Below are positions 61,716-64,000 of a DNA stretch of 64,000 nt, piece after piece. Origin of the DNA: Actinostola sp. cb2023. Taxonomy: Eukaryota; Cnidaria; Anthozoa; Actiniaria; Actinostolidae. How positions within the stretch are numbered: the stretch's first letter is position 1; every line of letters begins with the position of its first letter. Position numbers and translations under genes: made by a program. Under the pieces are notes generated by a model. The model saw nothing but the letters and a program-made list of their open reading frames with translations. It had not been told where the DNA came from and ran no database searches. The stretch lies in assembly GCA_033675265.1 (NCBI GenBank), contig JAUJYZ010000054.1, forward strand, positions 220,795-284,794. Direction: 5' to 3'.

Positions 61716-63600
61716 AACCCTAGACTGCTAGACTGAGGTTAACAGATATCATTACAAACTTAAACTTCTGTGGAGTCCCCGGAATGCCATTTCAACCAAC
61801 AGGATTACCTTAAAACTCTTAACGTGTCTTGCAGCTTCCCAGAATGCCTTCCCAACGTAATTAATAATATCTGTCAGTCTCCTGGCTCCGAGTATACAAC
61901 AAATGCTGTTTCGACATAATTCATTAAACTTTACTTACGGGACAAGGCTGCCTACAGGAATCTCATGCTAGACAATATCTTGCATGTTATTTCATGCATA
62001 ACATTGCTGGCTTAACAGATCTCATTAGACAATATTATTAAACTTACAGTCATTATAGTCTGCCTGGACATTTCTATTAGACAATAGTTAGCATAATATT
62101 ATCAGTTCTTTTTTGTACACAGAATCGCTTTAGGATATAGTAATAATATTTTCTTTCAGTCCCGCTAGTTTTACCGCATCTCTTTAGATTGTAATTATTA
62201 TACTTAAAGCAGTCATTTGGCTGCCAATTATGGATCTCTGTAGAACAATACATAAACTTATATTAGTCCCTAGCTGCCTACATATTATCTAATTAGAACA
62301 ATCATTATTAAACTTTATTTCAGTCCAGCAAGCCTACCCAGCATGGCATTAGACAATCTGCTTAAACTTTATAAGTCCCCGACTGACTACCAAGGTTCAG
62401 TTGAGAAACTAGTTATTCACACAAGTTCAAGTGGGATGAAAGTGGCGTTGAATCACCACAGATAACATTTATTAAACTTTTTTGAGTCCCTGGCTGCCTA
62501 CCAGAATCTCTTTTTGACAATGCGGGTTTTCACTTTTTCCCAAAGCCAGGCTTAACTCAGTCCACGTCCTGTTTAGTACAACTAATTGCCAGCTCCTTCC
62601 CAGTCCCGACCTGTTCGCTGTCCGAATATCTTTAAGCTATTATTCAAATTAAATTACAGTGGATAACTGCGTACACAGAATCTCCTGAAGACATGTGATT
62701 CCACTTACCGTTTTTCAAAAAACAGTTCATTTCTATGATAATCTTTGCAGGATAATATTTTAATCTTTTTGCAGTCCATGGCTGCCTTCACAGAATAGTG
62801 CTACAAAAATTAAGACTCTTCACAGTCCCGACTGCTGTCACAGTATCGCTCTTAGCAAAATTAAACTCAGCTTGCATTCCCTTGATCTGCCTCTCTCTAT
62901 CAAAATTACAACTATTAAACAGTTGCCCGACTGAATCAACAAACTATCTATACAAAATTAAGCTTCTTCACAGTGCCGGACTGCCATAACATTATCCTAT
63001 CTTCAAAATTAAACTGCTTCGCCAGTCCCTGGATCGCCAATTCACAGAATCTCTTTAGACATCAATAATTATTAAACTTTTTCAAGTTACCGGCTGCACT
63101 TCACAGAATGCTCTTAGACAATAATTATTAACCTTTTTTCAGTCCCTGACGCCCTTCACAGATCTATGTAGACAATATTAGTAAACTTTCTTCGCAGTCC
63201 CTGAATTGCCTTCACAGTATCTCTTTTAGACAATAATTATTAAACTTCTTCACAGTCCCTGACTGGCCTATTTCAAAAATTAAAATATTCACGTTCCCTG
63301 ACGTGTCACAGTATCTTTTTACAATCCCCGAATGCTTTGCAGTCAATGACTGCTTACAAAGTAATCTATTATCAAATTAAACGCCTTCACAGTCATGACT
63401 GCCCTTCAAAATTAAATACTCTTCACGGTCCATGACTGCTGCTCACAGGTATCTCTCTACAAAATTAAACTCTTTGCAGTCCATGACTGACTTCCACTGA
63501 ATATCATTTACAATATTCAACTTTTTGCAGTCCGCTGACTTGCCTTTCACTGGACTCTCTTTCAAAATTAATATTTTTCGCAGTCCAAGGGACTGCCACC
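61716..63600. repeat. About 65-bp tandem array, very frayed, about 28 units
   Basis: The unit resembles TTCACAGTCCCTGACTGCCT, TCACAGAATCTCTTTAGACA, ATAATTATTAAACTTC. Nearly every copy has different single-base gains and losses, more than in any other array here. Confidence 0.75.
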
Positions 63601-64000
63601 CTTATGAGAGAGAAACGGGATGATAACAACCAGATCACGCAGCACTAGTGGGATACAGAATGTATACCCAACCAAAGGCAAGTGGGAATAAAAAATGAAG
63701 ACCGAGGAGAAAGTACCAGTATTCAATCAAAAGTAACCCAATTTAACCTGTCCATGCCAAGCTAATGAATTCAAAACTTGCCATTTCTATGGTAATACAT
63801 ATCCAATATTAAGGCCTCAAGATTAAAAGAAGCTGCTACATTTCAGTGGCTTAAGTCGGGCCCTTTGTCATCAAGTCGATCATGATAATTTATAATTAAG
63901 TCATTTAGTTTTGGTTCTATTGTTTTGTTTCTGCAGTATTTATACACACTCCTCGTTGTTCGTACCCTGATGATACCGTGGGACGTCGAAAACTGTAAAT
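63601..64000. other. Right window end
   Basis: No gene. The last 32 bases contain CTGATGATACCGTGGGACGT, then CGAAAACTG, a loose hammerhead-like order (see findings). Confidence 0.3.

Noticed and set aside
1..64000. tRNA, rRNA or snRNA genes
   Set aside because: I looked for T-loop words (GGTTCGAAT/GGTTCAAAT) and other signatures; the one hit near 35150 has no cloverleaf around it. A tRNAscan or Rfam run would be decisive.

Overview
This is an AT-rich animal (metazoan) nuclear genome window dominated by repeats. The evidence is split genes with GT/GC-AG introns, two BEL/Pao LTR retrotransposons, many short terminal-inverted-repeat (TIR) elements and several satellite arrays. Some dispersed repeats (1.1-1.3 kb, 10.0-10.3 kb, beginning GGGTGGGACTCCCATAT or GGGTGGGGGTACTCCCCTAT) resemble repeats I associate with sea anemone and coral genomes, so a cnidarian, probably an anthozoan, is my best guess. 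This is inference; no marker gene proves it.

Host genes are few and small. (1) Bases 1-321 (minus) are the start of an EF-hand protein that runs off the left edge. (2) A two-exon gene on the minus strand (9489-9355 and 2545-2333) encodes a 115-residue protein that is almost only a PH domain and ends in a CaaX-like box. Its roughly 6.8 kb intron has a GC donor and holds a telomere-like 52-bp satellite and several TIR elements. (3) A weaker two-exon candidate lies at 11804-11512 (minus), inside a TIR element. (4) Two divergent single-exon genes of unknown function lie at 15930-17306 (minus, 458 aa) and 18994-19692 (plus, 232 aa).

Region by region: 0-10 kb holds the EF-hand start, the PH gene, TIR elements (one carrying a RecQ-type helicase relic) and the satellite. 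10-15 kb holds TIR elements, a hammerhead-ribozyme-like motif at 12.36 kb and a 1.2-kb tandem duplication. 15-20 kb holds the divergent gene pair. 20-24 kb is TIR elements. 24.9-26.9 kb has three adjoining tandem arrays, the last a roughly 350-bp repeat with a hammerhead-like core. 28-31 kb has a Gypsy reverse-transcriptase scrap and a nested DNA element. 32.7-33 kb is an (ATTCC)n array. 33-38 kb is hairpins and TIR elements.

Two BEL/Pao elements on the minus strand follow: BEL-1 (38094-44523, 184-bp LTRs that look identical, TSD GTGGA) and BEL-2 (48138-55049, 239/244-bp LTRs, TSD CATGG). Both carry gag/DUF1759, zinc knuckle, DUF1758 protease, reverse transcriptase, RNase H, integrase and DUF5641 regions. 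Both are broken: BEL-1 by frame changes and a lost protease aspartate, BEL-2 by frame changes near the start and one in-frame TGA. Each sits in a palindromic repeat. From 56 to 64 kb there are no convincing genes, only a palindromic element, a GAATGAAAT minisatellite and two strongly frayed tandem arrays.
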